DNA of 64,000 nt from positions 57,578,609-57,642,608 of the forward strand of contig OW121854.1 in assembly GCA_933228895.1 (NCBI GenBank), in the 5' to 3' direction. Source of the stretch: Platycnemis pennipes (taxonomy: Eukaryota > Arthropoda > Insecta > Odonata > Platycnemididae). A model generated the notes under the pieces. The model saw only the letters and a list, made by a program, of their open reading frames with translations, made no database searches and had not been told where the DNA came from. The position numbers and the translations under genes were made by a program. Shown piece by piece: positions 1-13,110 of the stretch (positions within the stretch are counted from its first letter, which is position 1; the number at the start of each line of letters is the position of its first letter).

Positions 1-3000
1 TGGAAATTCTGCAATTGCGCAAATCCGTGGGTAACATTATTAAGGTTTTTTTTGCGACAAGTTCGCAATACTTTAATTTTTTATTCCATTAAACTGAAAA
101 GGATTATGGTTACTCAAATATTAATGCCCAGTTGCTGTGACTACTTTCGTTTTTTTCCATACAGGTAGGTTTAAATCAGAGTTCAAGCAGATATTGAACA
201 CGTTAATACGGTGACATGGTTCTGAACTACCATCAGTCCAAGAAAATAGGCTCGATCACTTACTTTTGTGATGGAAAACTGTAATATTGCTTAATATGCG
301 GGGCTCCTTTCCACGTGAAGTCATCTGTCCTAGTATTGCTCACACTACGGATGGAGAAATATGATTCACGTCGAAAGGTTTCACAAAATTTATGGTCTCC
401 CCCCAGCACAATTTTCTATTTTAAATGCGGATTTCGCCACTGCAAATTGCCCATTGTTAAACGCATTGTGTGAAGCCATTTTCCGGATCATGCCATTTCA
501 GAATGGTGATTCATTTAGAGTGCTAGTGCACCTAAGTGGAGTAACTGAGCTCTGAGCGTGTACACGTGCCTCGTAAGGACGTTTGAAAGAGACGTATTTG
601 CAAGCACGGCGAGAGATTGACGTCTGGCAAAGCGAGGTTCTATAGCTTCATGCATTTTGAATTCAACTCGTGTGAACTATGCTGGTGATAGTTCCAGGAA
701 GGAGTTGGCAAGTGGAAAGAATTGAAAGGTTGATAGAGGGACAGATAACAGAGTGGCTTGGCAACGGGAGGCTAACAAGGACGCACATTTGATGAAAAAT
801 GGAAATTAGTCTTAACTATGCTCGAATTTTAATGCCGATTTATCGAATGAGCTATTAGTTCAAATCCAGACTTTGGCAAGCGAAAGGAAATCGTAAATAT
901 GGTTATCAAACCGTGGAAAAGGGAAACCATTAATGAAGAAATTTTTTTGTAATATTCCCTTGCTGTAACTCACACTGATGGAAGTAATTTCCGTAAAGCC
1001 AGGAACAGAATAATCATTTTCTATAAAGCAGGCAATGGTGCTCGAGATAAAATGCAATGGCAACCCACCTGGCATATAGTGTCTAGGACGTTTAATGAAT
1101 ATGGTACAAAATAGAAATCCACTTCATTGCTTCACAACACTGTAGATGGATACCTTGAATGCAATACTTTCTTCATTAATTGATGTACTGAATACAAATA
1201 AGATGACTTGTGGTAGAATATCCTGTTGCTTACTTATAATATTTATGTTCTTCTGTCTTAAAATTATTCAATTCTACAAGAGTATTTCATTGTATTTTAT
1301 GCTCATTGGAAAAAAAATTGAAAATATTTTAAATAAAACTAGAAATACTCTGTAAATTACAGCTTTCTCGATTTTATCTCCAAGGTTCTGGACAGTACCC
1401 TATTTCATCCCCAAGGTTTTCACGAAAATGAAACTTCATTTAACTCACGGTTTTATTAGTTAACGGGATTTACTAGAGACCTTCTCGCTGGTTAGTGCGT
1501 TAATGGAACAACTAGTTGGCAAGTGAGTGGGTGAAAACTATAGCTTCCAGCTGAATAACATGAACAAGATTTATGATTTGAAAACTTGAACAAATAAAGC
1601 AGTGACTGTGCAATCTAATATCACACTCATACTCAGAAAAAGTGAAAAAATGAATGACATTATTTGAAAAACTCCGTAAATTACGACAGTTGGTGAGACA
1701 TTTGTCGCCCCCAACTTTTCTCCCTATATTCTTGATAATCACTTGCGTTCAAATGAAGTACTTATCTTCTGTGATCGCGTATGTTGCGCCGGCGATCAAT
1801 TCAGAGGTTGAGGGTGAGTGTAAACCAACGTTTGCATCTTTATTTCTTGGTGTGCTCAATTATCTATGGCGATGTTGTCGAATGGAGCAATTTTTTAGTG
1901 GCAATGAGGCTTTGAAGGCCGTGAATTCAAGGGGCAAGGGCTGGTAGTTGAACACCTCAGAGGGATGGAAAGGTTGTGATTATTAAGGCCACTTTAAAAG
2001 AGGCTATAAACTGTGTGAGTTGAAACAGCGTCAGATATTCGAAATTGTATGGAAGAAACATGGACATGAAAAACGGGATCCTTTTCATGCGTTTTTCATT
2101 CATTTTGGAAAGTTTCCAACTAATTTCTTACTTTACTGGACCGAATTTTCACTGTAAATATCTCTATACATTATTGGCGAAACCTCGTGTAAAACGAGCT
2201 TAAGAATAGAAGACAAAGAGTTATGACAAAGTTACTATGAAGGACAAAAGAATGGATTGTTAATGTGAAAGATATGTGGGCTGCGGTTAGTCTTTGTGTT
2301 CAGTGATTTTCACCTTCAACTTTTATTCTATGAAACAAGGCCAGTTTATTATTTTAGTTTTTATATATGTATTCAAATTTTTGCTACAACTAGTAGCCCA
2401 CTGGTGTTAATTACCACCAGTTAAGCTAGTAATGGCGGCAACATACATTTCCAATATATCCTCATGATACTTCAAGAATCTGTCTTTACAGAATAACCTT
2501 CTTTAGATCAACAGTCCCTCTACTTTCCGCCATTTTTATTCTCTGTTAATCTAACTTTTACATCCTTCTTTATATTTTTTCGAAAGCTTTCAATGTTTCT
2601 TATCCTTTTTTCACCCTCTTTAATTGCTTTCATAACAATGAGGGTTCTTCCGGTAGAAGGGATATTTCGTTGGGCCAAAGATACCTGGTACTTCAGTTTT
2701 TTCCTTCATTGCACCCTCATTACCATTAAGATTAATAGACGTGCTGGTAGATACACGTGATCCACGTGGTATACTTCTTTATTTCCACACTAATCCTTTA
2801 TTCGATCATTCCATCCAAATTTCCAGTTCTTCCCCTTTCTATATCTGTACATCCCAGTATTATTTACCTTCCCTCTAACCATACCTTCATGCTCTTCCTT
2901 CTCTTATCGCTTTTTCCTCGTACACACCCTCTTTATCACCAGTTACAACCACTCTCTCTGAGTTTTTATTTCTTCAATCGTCCTTCTTTCCTCTCCTTCA

Positions 3001-3140
3001 ATCCTGAACACTTACATGTTTGTCTTCCAATCTACCCACCTTACCTCCTCGGTCTTCCGCTCGTCCACATTTCAGAGCGGACAGACTATTTATCGTCATT
3101 TCTTACGTCTGCCATGAGATGTAATGCCATGCTGATTTAA
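1..3140. other. No recognisable gene, AT-rich
   Basis: I see no conserved coding segment, RNA gene or complete transposon here. The open frames are short and have no motif I recognise. The part from about 2520 to 3130 is pyrimidine-rich and could be an eroded antisense LINE 3' region like those elsewhere in the window, but I could not anchor it to a family. Confidence 0.5.
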
Positions 3141-3255
3141 TCATCATCATCGTTACATATTATGAATTGGTTCCTTACTTCTACGCTTGTATTTCCAGCT
3201 GTAAGTAGATTCTTTTGATACAATACCCTCTTTGCCTGGATCATTTAATATTAGT
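3141..3255 (-). repeat. LINE fragment, family C
   Basis: Read on the minus strand, this contains the block CAGCTGGAAATACAAGCGT followed by AGAAGTAAGGA, preceded by a run ending TATCAAAAGAATC. The same block recurs at 55530-55590 (+) and, displaced, at 19085-19125 (-). It lies in the C-terminal part of a reverse-transcriptase LINE. The plus-strand left edge, TCATCATCATCG, looks like the short (TGA)n tail seen on other copies. It is a small, dead remnant. Confidence 0.6.
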
Positions 3256-3269
3256 CTTTATTCTTATCC

Positions 3270-3282
3270 GGGGGGGGGGGGG
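3270..3282. repeat. 13-base G run
   Basis: Uninterrupted G homopolymer, one of several in the window. Confidence 0.9.
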
Positions 3283-3525
3283 TAACCGGAATGAGGTCAT
3301 TTGTACCGTTAAGGATACGTGGATGCTAGGAAAGTCATAAAATATTTGGGGAGCAGAGGATGGGCGATGAGAAACTCGGCATCGGCATTCGCCTACTCTT
3401 TGAGAAATGCGCAAAGTTGATTAATGTTCAACGTTTTATCCTACGTTAGGAGTACTGAACTCAAAGTGCCCTGCACGCAGCGCTCAAGAAGGGATCGATA
3501 TACCGCTGAATACCCTACCTCTTCC

Positions 3526-3600
3526 GTGATTCGAACCAGTGCCAACGAGATGAGATGCCAGTACTCTAGCCACCACGTCAACCCGAACCCCTTTAATAGG
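3526..3600 (-). repeat. tRNA-derived SINE-like unit
   Basis: On the minus strand a box-A-like TGGCTAGAGTACTGG is followed about 25 bases later by a box-B-like GGTTCGAATCA. This is the spacing of an internal RNA polymerase III promoter. No acceptor stem closes around it, so it reads as a SINE head rather than a working tRNA gene. Confidence 0.5.
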
Positions 3601-3639
3601 GGTATCGGGTGGATGTAATGCTCACACCCGAAGGCCGTG

Positions 3640-5270
3640 GAAGATATTCAATGGTAAAATTGGCCCCTACTTGAGTGCTTTGTTGAGAGAATTCAATTTC
3701 AGTACTCCGTCCGTCGGATGGTACGTTATGTCTTGGTTCCATTTTGCTCCTTTTGTTAAGATCAGGATAATGCTGACGCCGGGTTTCTCTCCATTCTTTC
3801 TCCTTCTTTCCCTTCTATTCTTTCCCTATTCTATTCTTCTTCCTATCCTTGCACCTTTCCTCCCGATCTGAAGTGCCTTTTAAGTTCAGGTGTAGACCCT
3901 AAGACCCTAAGATCAAGACCCTTTTAATATTCGTTCCTCGAATGTGAGACGGTTTATACACGCGGCGGTCACATCTGACGATGCGTGGAAACACGACATG
4001 CGCTTGCAGTCAGCAGTGACGCTCCACGCTTCTTTGGATTGGGGAGAGGGGTGGGAGGAATAGCTGGTGTTTAAAGTTTCGGGGCGGGGGGAAGGCCAGT
4101 CTCTCGCGTGGCTGGTTGGATGTGGGGGAGATTGCGGAGGGAACGGTGGGGGTGTGGAAAATGCTGTGGGAAGAAGAGGGGGTGGGTTTGGGCGAGGGAA
4201 CGGGGTGGAAAGGGGGGAGCTCGGAGTAACGACCGTGGCTCCTTACTTGACCCTGTCTCCCGCCTCCAATTCACCGCCCCCCTACCCTCTCCCCTACGTC
4301 CTCCCTCCCAATGCGAATTCGCTTTTAGCTCGCTTGCGTCATTGGACTCACATGAGCGCGGGACTCCTTTCGTTTCTCGGCAGCACTCCTCGAATTATCC
4401 TGCACCAGTTCCACCTTGAGGGGCGGTAAGAGGGCGAACATGTATTTGGTTCACTTTACGTCGAAAGTAGTAGTTTTACCAACTGAAGGAATAGTAACAA
4501 TTAATTTTGTAAAAAGGGCAACTCGGATCTGGGACAACTGGTAAATAAAATTAATGCACAAATAATATCTGGATTGAAATTTTTCCGAGACCATTATCCG
4601 CCACGTTGCCATTTGAGTCGATTCACTGTCTGTTTCAAGGACATTTATTGTATTATTATTCTTAGTTTTCTGCCGGTGAGGCAGGTCTAAATGGATATTC
4701 AATTCTTCCCTTGACCCCTACATTTCACACAATGGAATGCAAGTGTTTGTATTTGTTCTGCTGTTAACAAGCACCAGTACCCACAATGCCAAACCTCTGT
4801 TGTCATCCGGTTTTCTTATTCGCTCTTCATTTCCCTCCTTTATTTATATTTTCATACCACCTTTTATTTCACGGCTTCTGTCTTCTCTTCATATCACATG
4901 TCCTTGCGTTTGATTCCTAGGTTGTATTTTCTTTCCCGTCATGCTTTCTGCCTTCATCTAATCCATCTTTCACACGTATATGCCTACCTGCCTTCCGTCC
5001 CAGTCTTCAACCTCACTCTCTCCCTCTAAAAATTTCCTGAGGGCACCCAATTTTCTTGAGCCCGAAGGATCTGAGAGAGGGGAAAATTTTGAGTATTGAA
5101 TTGAATGATGAGAGTAATAGAGTAGTTGGAATTAAATAAGAGGGTGACGTAATATATGTTCGATATATTTCTTGGTGATTTTAAGCCCGTTTCTTTAATT
5201 ACAATAAAAATTTTTACAAAGTACGGATAGGTGATATGCTACTCATCTGTCATCGCCCTTTTTGCAGTAA
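3640..5270. other. No gene seen; GC-rich patch and a LINE tail
   Basis: 4020-4420 is G-rich then C-rich, which opens overlapping frames on both strands with low-complexity Gly, Arg and Pro translations. I do not take these as genes. At about 4650-4740 (minus) lies a family B LINE 3' tail: antisense (AAT)n next to GCCGGTGAGGCAGGTCTAAA. 4800-5040 is pyrimidine-rich with no identifiable content. Confidence 0.45.
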
Positions 5271-5274
5271 TTCT

Positions 5275-5590
5275 CTAACTATGGGGAAGGTAAGGTAGGA
5301 AGAAGGAACGGAAGAAGATCAAGGAAATTCTGGAATTGGTAGGTGAGGAAAAGCTTGATATTAGAAATGAGGAGGAGGCAGTGGGAGAGAGTGGAGCATG
5401 TAATATAGGGCGAGGGTGTTGGAAGGAATTGATAGCGTGAAGAATAATAGGTAAGGGGAATAGAGGAGGCCAAAGACTGGGTAGTTTATAGGAATATTAG
5501 GATGTACCTAGCGAGTATGCGGGGCTGAAGAGGAACATTGTATGAAAGGGATCGGAGTGAAAGTTGAATCTACATTTAAAACTACTAAAA
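5275..5590 (+). repeat. LINE remnant, family B C-terminal region
   Basis: A purine-rich stretch resembling the end of the family B LINE. It has a run like GGAGGAGGCAGTGGGAGAGAG, then GGGGCTGAAGAGGAACATTG, which matches the GGCTGAAGAGGGACATCG of the copies at 14.4 kb and 32.1 kb. It is followed by a decayed 3' tail. Many stops; no coding capacity remains. Confidence 0.5.
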
Positions 5591-5599
5591 CATTACCTC

Positions 5600-8049
5600 T
5601 GACTATCTCTGGCAATAAAATGCTGAACAATAACATCTTAAATAGAAATGTTTTTTCTTAAATTTTCCGTCGTTAGATAAACTTGAGAGCCATGGGGAGG
5701 AAGGTATTATATAAGATACATTACTTAAGAATGTTATATTTCTTAGTAATAATGCCGTAATAACCTTCGCATTCAATACGTAACGGAGTGAGTTCCCTAA
5801 CACCTCTTTCTCTTTGAATTGCATGCGTCGTGCCCTCTTGATATTCATCCTCTCGGTGACCCTTATGTCATTCCTCCTTCACCCTTTCCCTATTCCCCGC
5901 TGGGTATATTACTCGGTGGACGGCCCGTGAGTTACCGCTACGAAAGGAACGTATCTCACCCCACTCTCCCACCCACTCACTTAGTATATATGCACTCGCC
6001 CGTCCTCCAGGAGGTGGAGCACATGTGTCAGAGTAGATCAGCCCTCCTCCTTCTCCTTCCCTCGGCGGCTCTCTTTTTTATTTCGGGACTCGGTTCCAAT
6101 TCCCTCGCGATCAGTGACCTTCGGAGCAGATGCCGCCTCGCGTATTTCTTCCGTCTTTGCCATCTTTTTTTAAATACTCTGGAAAGGGTGGGAAGAAATG
6201 TTAGTGGAAGAGCGGCATGTCCTTCTCTCGCGAGATAATCTCATTAAGTGGGACGATAAAGATTTGTTCGAAGGGATCGAATTGGTTTGGTGGCCAAAAT
6301 TACAGGGTACCCACTCAGTGTGTTTGGGTCAAAGTTGACCCAGCGAGTTATTTATTTAATTACTGTGTTTAGCATAATATTATACATCATATCATATTAT
6401 ATATTAAGTCAAATTATGTCATTTCATATACTTCTAGTATCATATCATACACTTCCAGTATCATGTAGTATCATATCCTAGCGTATCCTAGCCTTATCCT
6501 TATAGTTTTAGCATTTTCTCTTCGTCTGACTACCGTAATTTTTCTTTATTTATTTATCTTGAGACGAACACTCGTCAGTCATTCTCTCAAAGTTGAACGA
6601 AATCTAACACCTGTATCTCTCTTCTTGTCTGCTCTCGTGGAGAACTTCAAGCAGGAACACACGACTCCTTACAGAAATACACTCAATCCTCATTCGCCGT
6701 TTCCTCATTCCATCGTCTTGATTGCAGAGAGGCACCGATCTCCTTCCTCTCACCAGCGCCACTTGGAATAGGATTACGCGGTGATGGTGGGCGTGTGATT
6801 TGCCGGCTGTTTATCGACAGCTAATACTCGCTCTGAACGACCGTTTGTAGAGTGCACTGGAGACGCCGAGGCCTTGTTCATCCCTCGTTTGAATGGTGCC
6901 GTTCGAAGAAATGGCCTTGGCCTACTCTGTAAAAAACTTAATGATTCCTGCTCTGGGTATTGCTCTTCAGTACCTTTCGTCAATATTATTATGGTTCTCA
7001 AATACCACAGCGTCATCATGGGCATATTTCCTTTTCTACCTCAGTTGGGATTAGATATTTTTCTTTTATTTTTACCACTTGGAAAGCATATTCAATATTG
7101 CTAATTTTTTGCTCGTCGAAACTTGCTCTCAATAAAGTGCTTTCTCTGATGTTTTCGAAAATCTGTCAACTTCTACAATCTTATCTAATTAGCCTTTTTA
7201 AAAGCGTAAGCAAAGATGTATTGAGGTAGATATTACCTAAAATTTTCGTTATTTTTTAGCGTTTTTCGAAGGAAATTTAATATTGTTGGACTATACCTTT
7301 ATCAAGGTATAGTCCAACTTTAGTCCAACTTATAGGTATAGTAACACTGGAAAGAACGGACGTAAGTTCCGTTGAGTTCTTGATGCTGCATTTGGAAGAC
7401 TTGAACTGTCCAAGGAGGGTGTTTAACTTGGAGGAGATCAGGTGGTGGTCCTCTGGTAAGGGCGTTTAGATATTGACCAGAGGCCTCGCGTTTTAATCGG
7501 GAAGGTGCCTTTTTTTTGGTCTCATTCTTCCACGTCAAAGTGAGCCAGTTTTCCAGGCACCAGAGTTTTCTACGAAATCAAAATCAGTGTATGGAATGGA
7601 ATTAATCCCCATACCCTGATTTGCGTATTTCACTCGCCGTTGAGGTTAAAATCGTTATTTAATAAGCTCTAACTTGGCTTTCTTAGAATAACCTTTGTGT
7701 TGAGGAACGTGTTTACCTTCATCACGTTTCCCTGCTGTCGGAGATCAATTCGTTTACGATGAAAGCACATAAAAGATAGGAAATTGTGTATTGATTCATG
7801 ATGCTGTCATTACTGGTTTAATATTGGCTCTGTCATTCGTGAGACTTAGGAAACTGCTCTCAAAGAGGATGAATGGCCGATAATTAGGCTGATGGATCAT
7901 TCGAGATCGGTTATTCATTTCATGGTGCACAAAGGCAACTTTTTGTCTTGCTATTCCCAATTTCTTTCCGCGCTCGGCATTTTTAATATGCAAAATGCTG
8001 TTCGCAGAAGGTTTAGCCGTTGACAAATAAGACGGAAAATGAGATTATT
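5600..8049. other. No gene seen
   Basis: Contains a low-complexity ATATC/ATACTTC-rich stretch at about 6365-6490, a perfect hairpin at 7285-7318 (listed separately) and otherwise unremarkable AT-rich sequence. The open frame at 5819-6238 has no recognisable domain and looks like chance. Confidence 0.45.
7285..7318. repeat. Perfect 15-bp hairpin
   Basis: GTTGGACTATACCTT and its exact reverse complement are separated by a 4-base loop (TATC). Part of the arm recurs just downstream (TTTAGTCCAACTTATAGG). Function unknown; possibly a transposon end or a replication-slippage product. Confidence 0.85.
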
Positions 8050-8218
8050 ATGTCAACCAGTGATGCCAGAATGGGCGGGTTCCCGCCAATTGGGCGGGTT
8101 GAGGGGCTCTGCTGGCGGGTAAAAATTTCATTTGGCGGGTTCCCGCCTAGATACCGTAGAACTCACGGAAACTTGAGGATAAAAAAAAGTTCGACCGTTA
8201 ACAATTGTACGACCGTTT

Positions 8219-8270
8219 CCCCTGCCAAACACCCTTGAGGTTGCTCGCAGGGTATTATGTGGATGTAGAT
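8219..8270 (+). repeat. LINE 3'-tail copy (CR1-like family D)
   Basis: CCCTGCCAAACACCC ... TGCTCGCAGGGTATTATG followed by GGATGTAGATG is a diverged copy of the tail at 22615-22670 and 33903-33960. It lies inside the hAT element, so it either inserted there or was carried by its ancestor. Confidence 0.7.
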
Positions 8271-8633
8271 GTTTATTCAGATTGAAGAGCAAGCACACAG
8301 GCTATTATTCCTTAACTGATTGGGTGGAAGTCTGAGTGCATCGGTCCCACGGTCGGTAGATTTCCGCGAAAAATATCGCTAGTAGGTAGGCTAGAGCTGC
8401 AGAGAGCAATGAATAAATCAGAAATAAATGTCGACGAGTCTTACTAGTATTTCATACATTATTTAAAGAAGGAAAATAAAAAAAGTAAAGATAACGATAA
8501 TACTGGGTGCATCACATTTGAAGGGATAGATTGTTCCAAGGAAGGCTTTACACTCTCCAATTCAAATCTTGAACTACTCGAAAAATGTCTTCTGTTTCTT
8601 TGGAATGATATACTGTCAATGAGCTTGATCCAG

Positions 8634-8701
8634 CAACAGCAAAGTATCACTGACTAGAGTTCTGACGCAACAGCAATGTATCATTGACTAGAGTCCTGAC
8701 G
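8634..8701. repeat. 34-bp tandem duplication, two units
   Basis: Units 8634-8667 and 8668-8701 both begin CAACAGCAA and end CTGACG. They differ at three positions. The repeat lies inside the hAT element. Confidence 0.9.
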
Positions 8702-9348
8702 CGAGAACCTACCAGAATGATCAAGCAGTTAGGAATATTTGTAATTTGTTGAGAGTTGGAAAATTTTTTTAAGCATTAATGTAATCACTTCTAAAATGTG
8801 TTTAGTATTAATAGAATGCTCTTCATTTCTTGTGCAAAAAGCAAAAATTTTCAATGAAAAAAATATTTTTCTAATGGAGCATTGCAATATTAGAACTTAC
8901 AATGAAGTTATTGCTCATTTAAAAAGGAAAATTTTATGAGGTAAAAGTCGGTATTCAAATAAAGTATTTGACCATAAACATGTCGCATGTTTATAAATCC
9001 ATAAAAATACGAATAATTGATTTTCAAAACACTAAATACACTAAACTTCTTGCAATAGTTAATATTTTGTTCAATTTTGCTCTTAATGTTTCATAAATGT
9101 TACCTTATTACTATTTGTTCCTTTGATATGAAAAAATAAATATGAATTGAACATTTTACCACATTATATCAAAATATACCACAATTTTACCACATTATAT
9201 CTTTATATCAAAATTAAACCACCTGGTCGTTATCCATTACATTTTGTTTAACTTTTGGCCTGCGACGAGAAAACAGAGGGATTGGGCGGGTTTAGGGCGA
9301 ACTGGTGGCGGGTTGATGGTAAAAAAATCTGGCACCACTGATGTCAAC

Positions 9349-12300
9349 AAGTCTAAGAAACGATTCCTTGTTGTGGCTCAACGTGATGCTAAAAGAACAG
9401 CAGTGTGCTATAGAGACCCAAAATTGAGAAGTCGTTATATAGTGTTGCGCTGTTCATGAGGAAATTATCTAGAGTGCACTCTAAGCGGGATGAAGTCTAT
9501 AGCTCCAGTCAGCGTCACTTACGACTGTCATTTCGTTAATGCCGTCATCTGCATTATTCTGCGCCGGAGAGAGGCGTAGAATTCTTATGTAGAGTGAATA
9601 TTTTTCTGTAAATTATTAGATATAGGATGAAATTTGGCATGGGAAAACTTAAATTAGTAACACATATTTTTTTGTATTGTGTCATTTTTCAGGATTATTT
9701 TGCGCTCGGAAATCCTCTGAAAAGAACGGCAGAATATAACCTTGAATGCGAGCTCGGAATTACCGAGGCGAGCGTGTTTTCAGAATATAATTTGTATTAA
9801 AGTTCACCCTGACCCAGTGGAAGAACCAAGGAACATCCGCGCAAGAGTTTTTTTTTTGAATTTGTCTTTTTTACGATGAATTCTTTTTGTATTAATGAAA
9901 TAAATTCTTTAGTCGTTTTTCACGCCTATTTTCATCGAAGCGAAGTTTTCCGCCCCTTTTTGTATAGCCTTTTTTGATTTCGAGCATGATTTTTTGGATT
10001 TCGTTGTGTCTGGAATTTAACGATATTTGTCTTGGAAAAGTTTTCTCTTCTCTATTCTTGTTGTCGTAGGAACAAAATTCGGCATTAAAGTTTTCCAATT
10101 TGTGAGACACCGTAATATTATTCTGCCTAGGCAATCCAATATTGACACATACCTAATCGATACTAATACCCGTGCAGCTTTTAGAACCTACAGCTTCAGG
10201 GTAGCTAGGGCATCTCGTTAACAGCTTGTCTTCCACGGGCGGCATATTTTCTTTTACTCGATTCAATTACGTTAATCAAAATTCGGAACATTTAAATGCT
10301 GAATAATGCTCAAATATCTCAGTATTAATATTATTACTTCCGTTACGTTTGTGGATGTTACCACTATCGTAAGTGACCTCACTTAAATTCATTTGTACCT
10401 ATACATTAATATTTGCCCTTTATTCGAGTCAAGTCACGTACAACTGGTAGGAGAATTAAATTATTAAGTCACCGACTAGTAAGGTCAAATTGTACTATCT
10501 GGTTGACCTCATTCTATTCTACCCTTTCTTCTTCTGAATTCTTTGGAAAGAATAGAGCTTAGGGAAGATCGGTTTAAGAACAGAGACTTGTATAGATTGG
10601 GATGCAAGAAAGAGATAGGGATGCAAGAAACGTCCCATCGAACTGTAATAAAAACTCATAAATAATTTTTTTGGGTATATTATGTACCCAAACTAATATT
10701 AATTTTAGGGCAAACGTAATAGCTATGCCTGAAGGGGGATTCGAACCCGCGAAGCTTAGGTTACGAGGCTGATACGCTTCCGAACTCGCTCTCTCGGCCA
10801 GATAATGCAAAAGATACAGTAAAATGGACAGTAGTAGTATTACTGTATACAATGGTGATAGGGTCACTGACCAACCACAGACCCTGTTTCTATCCCTGAA
10901 GGGTCCGTTCCTCTCTCATGCCGCACGCTTATATACAGGATTGGAATCCTCCCAGGATATGGACACCGCCCGCAATCGCTGATTCCCTCCTCCGCCTTGC
11001 CGCGTATCTATCGGGCTAAGTGCACGAACCATGTGAGTTGGACTTGGGGAGAGTAGGGATCACCACCATCCCTTCACTCCAGCACGGAAAAAGCTGTTTG
11101 ATCTTTTGTCTGCATTCCCGCTTGCGTGCGCCAATGGCTAAAACTCCTCCTGGCGCCCGTCCAGGGAGCGGACCGCCAAAGGCATTCCTTAAACATCGCC
11201 TTTCTCCCGCACCCCTCCCTTTCTCTCTCACCCATCTAAGAGCCGCCGTCACTCCGCGAAGGCTGCGTTTCTTTTGGGATCAGACGCAGTCTCCATATTT
11301 ATTGTTTCTCGCCTCGTTACGACGCGGAGTGCGAACTTCATGCCGCGATATCGCTACCGCTGTTCATTCCGAGGGTGGCATTTCCGAGGCGCTCTTCGAC
11401 GTCGCGTGGTACACAATGCGATGTTGTCCATGAAAACCGATTGCCCGTTGCCATTTCCAACCTCGGAAGCGCTGAGTGGCGTGTTTAATGGCTTGATGTC
11501 CTTGTGTAGTAAACTCGGGGACAATTGGGCATTTGAAGCGTTCGAAGGCTGCAAATGAACGAGCTTCTCTTCGGAGTCATTGTTAAGCCGTCCCATGCGT
11601 GGTGATTCAAAGAATTGGCGTGTGTGTATGCATGTGCGAAAGAGGAGTTGGATTGAAACTTTCCATGCCTCCTTACAGTACTTAATTCATCAAGAAAGGG
11701 AACTATTTGGTTGGGTAAAAAATGTATCTTCAAAGGCTCTAAGTCTTATGGCTTTAAGTCGAGTTTAAATTGATTAGAAATTTCGAGGGAAGTGCTGTAA
11801 ATAAAATACGATACTCATAGTTGCATTGGGTCATTGGAAATATTTTATTTTAAAATTTCCATAGATTTCGTGGATTAGATTTTGTGAAATGTCAAAGTAT
11901 TTGGACGGAAATAATCATTCCTCAGTTGATATTTAATATCAATCATTTCAAACGATCGAACTCATTACCACACTGTTTATTGAGTAGTATAAAATGGGAA
12001 AGTATCCTTGGATAGATGATTGATTTTGTTTACCGATATATATTCTTTTCCATTTAGTTTGTTTTGGTAAAACAAACAGCACTGTGTTAACATCCATTTT
12101 ATTTGGTGGTGAGTTTCTAGCTAGGAATAAGTCAAAGTGTTATATCATAAGAAAAAAAACTCTAACAACTAAATGGTGAAACTAAGTTCCGGAAACTCCT
12201 ATTTATACTCCAACACCATTTATTCTTCCATGTCTGTATTTTATCCGACGATCAGTGATCCGATTATCAAAGAAACCCCCTGCATCAAGCTCTTCTCAAG

Positions 12301-12640
12301 CCTTCTTCATCGTTTTCTCTGCAAATAAGATTATTGGAAATAATGTCCCACCAGATATTTGCCTTCGACTATCCATAATTGCAACATAAATCACCAAATG
12401 AGTTATTTCTCTTGCCCAATGTGTTATTGTTTTTATTCTCTTCTACCGGTTCATTTCGTTTAACCAAATATCGAGTTCGGCGAAACCAAAAACAATCTTC
12501 ATATTATGAATGAATTTTATCAATGTTCGTTTCTGGTGATGTTCTCATTAGCCGTTGGGGCACCTAAAAAATACCCAAAACCGCTACTTCACCTAAGGTG
12601 AAACTTTTACGCTCTCCTCTACAGTCTGTTAAATCTGTGA
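9349..12640. other. No gene seen; one SINE
   Basis: AT-rich, apart from a moderately GC-rich piece at about 10980-11540. Overlapping frames on both strands of that piece have no recognisable domain. A tRNA-like SINE at 10726-10803 is listed separately. Confidence 0.45.
10726..10803 (-). repeat. tRNA-derived SINE-like unit
   Basis: On the minus strand, TGGCCGAGAGAGCGAGTTCG (D-arm and box A) is followed by an anticodon-like CTCGTAACC and by CGCGGGTTCGAATCCCCC (T-arm and box B). The order and spacing are tRNA-like. The 5' acceptor half does not pair cleanly with the TTCAGGC after the T-arm, so I call it a SINE or tRNA pseudogene. Confidence 0.6.
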
Positions 12641-12649
12641 AGACTTATG

Positions 12650-13110
12650 TTTGATTCCGAGAGAAATTAAGCTTATTGTCCGAATGTCTATAGAATTTGC
12701 ATGTAAACTTGCGCTACTGCGTTTTAGTATATTATCTAATGCCCTTCCGAAGGAGACTAGCGTACATAGGCAAACTCGGAGAAGAGTATTGACTACAGTG
12801 CTGTTGAACAGCGGCGTAAAGGAAAAGCTTAAGATAATAATTGAAGCAGGAAGGAAAATCGCGTTGGCAAAGAAAGATGGCAAAGTATTTTCAAAGACGC
12901 GATTGGTGGAAGTATGTTGGTCAATCAGGATAGAGTGGGAAATAGAACGGAGAGTTTGGGTAGATTAATGAGAGGTAAAAAGTATGCGCAGCTGGGGAGA
13001 ATCATCAAGTGAAACAAAGGAGTGATGGGAATAATTTATCTGTCTACCTAATTAATTAAGACCTGCCTAAACCGGTAGAATACTGATTATGATCCAATGA
13101 TTAAAAAATA
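12650..13110 (+). repeat. LINE remnant, family B with 3' tail
   Basis: The end of the segment reads GAACGGAGAGTTTGGGTAGA ... GGTAAAAAGTATGCGCAGC, the decayed equivalent of the RRT-SLDG region in the copy at 14.4 kb. It is followed by the family tail CCTGCCTAAACCGGTAGAAT. The 105-codon open frame at 12651-12968 lies in this remnant; I see no reverse-transcriptase core in it. Confidence 0.5.

Larger units (their letters stand above)
8058..9340. mobile_element. Non-autonomous hAT element with 8-bp TSD
   Basis: The element begins CAGTGATGCCAGA, and its right end is the reverse complement CAGTGGTGCCAGA (12 of 13 matching). It is flanked by identical 8-bp copies ATGTCAAC at 8050-8057 and 9341-9348. 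An 8-bp target duplication with CAGTG-type termini is diagnostic of hAT transposons. Both ends carry subterminal GGCGGGT motifs (about four at the left within 80 bp, two at the right), a common arrangement of hAT transposase binding sites. The 1283-bp interior is AT-rich, with no open frame that resembles a transposase, so it would need a transposase in trans. A LINE 3'-tail copy is nested near its left end. Confidence 0.88.

Noticed and set aside
6361..6490. ATATC-rich region as a minisatellite
   Set aside because: Unit length and sequence drift too much; simple low complexity.
8050..9348. GGCGGGT motifs as a CRISPR-like array
   Set aside because: Irregular spacing, eukaryotic context, and the hAT ends with an 8-bp duplication explain them.
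10726..10803. Functional tRNA gene
   Set aside because: T-arm and anticodon-like parts are present, but the acceptor stem does not close properly.
12651..12968. 105-codon plus-strand frame as a host gene
   Set aside because: It lies in a family B LINE remnant and ends in that family's 3' tail.
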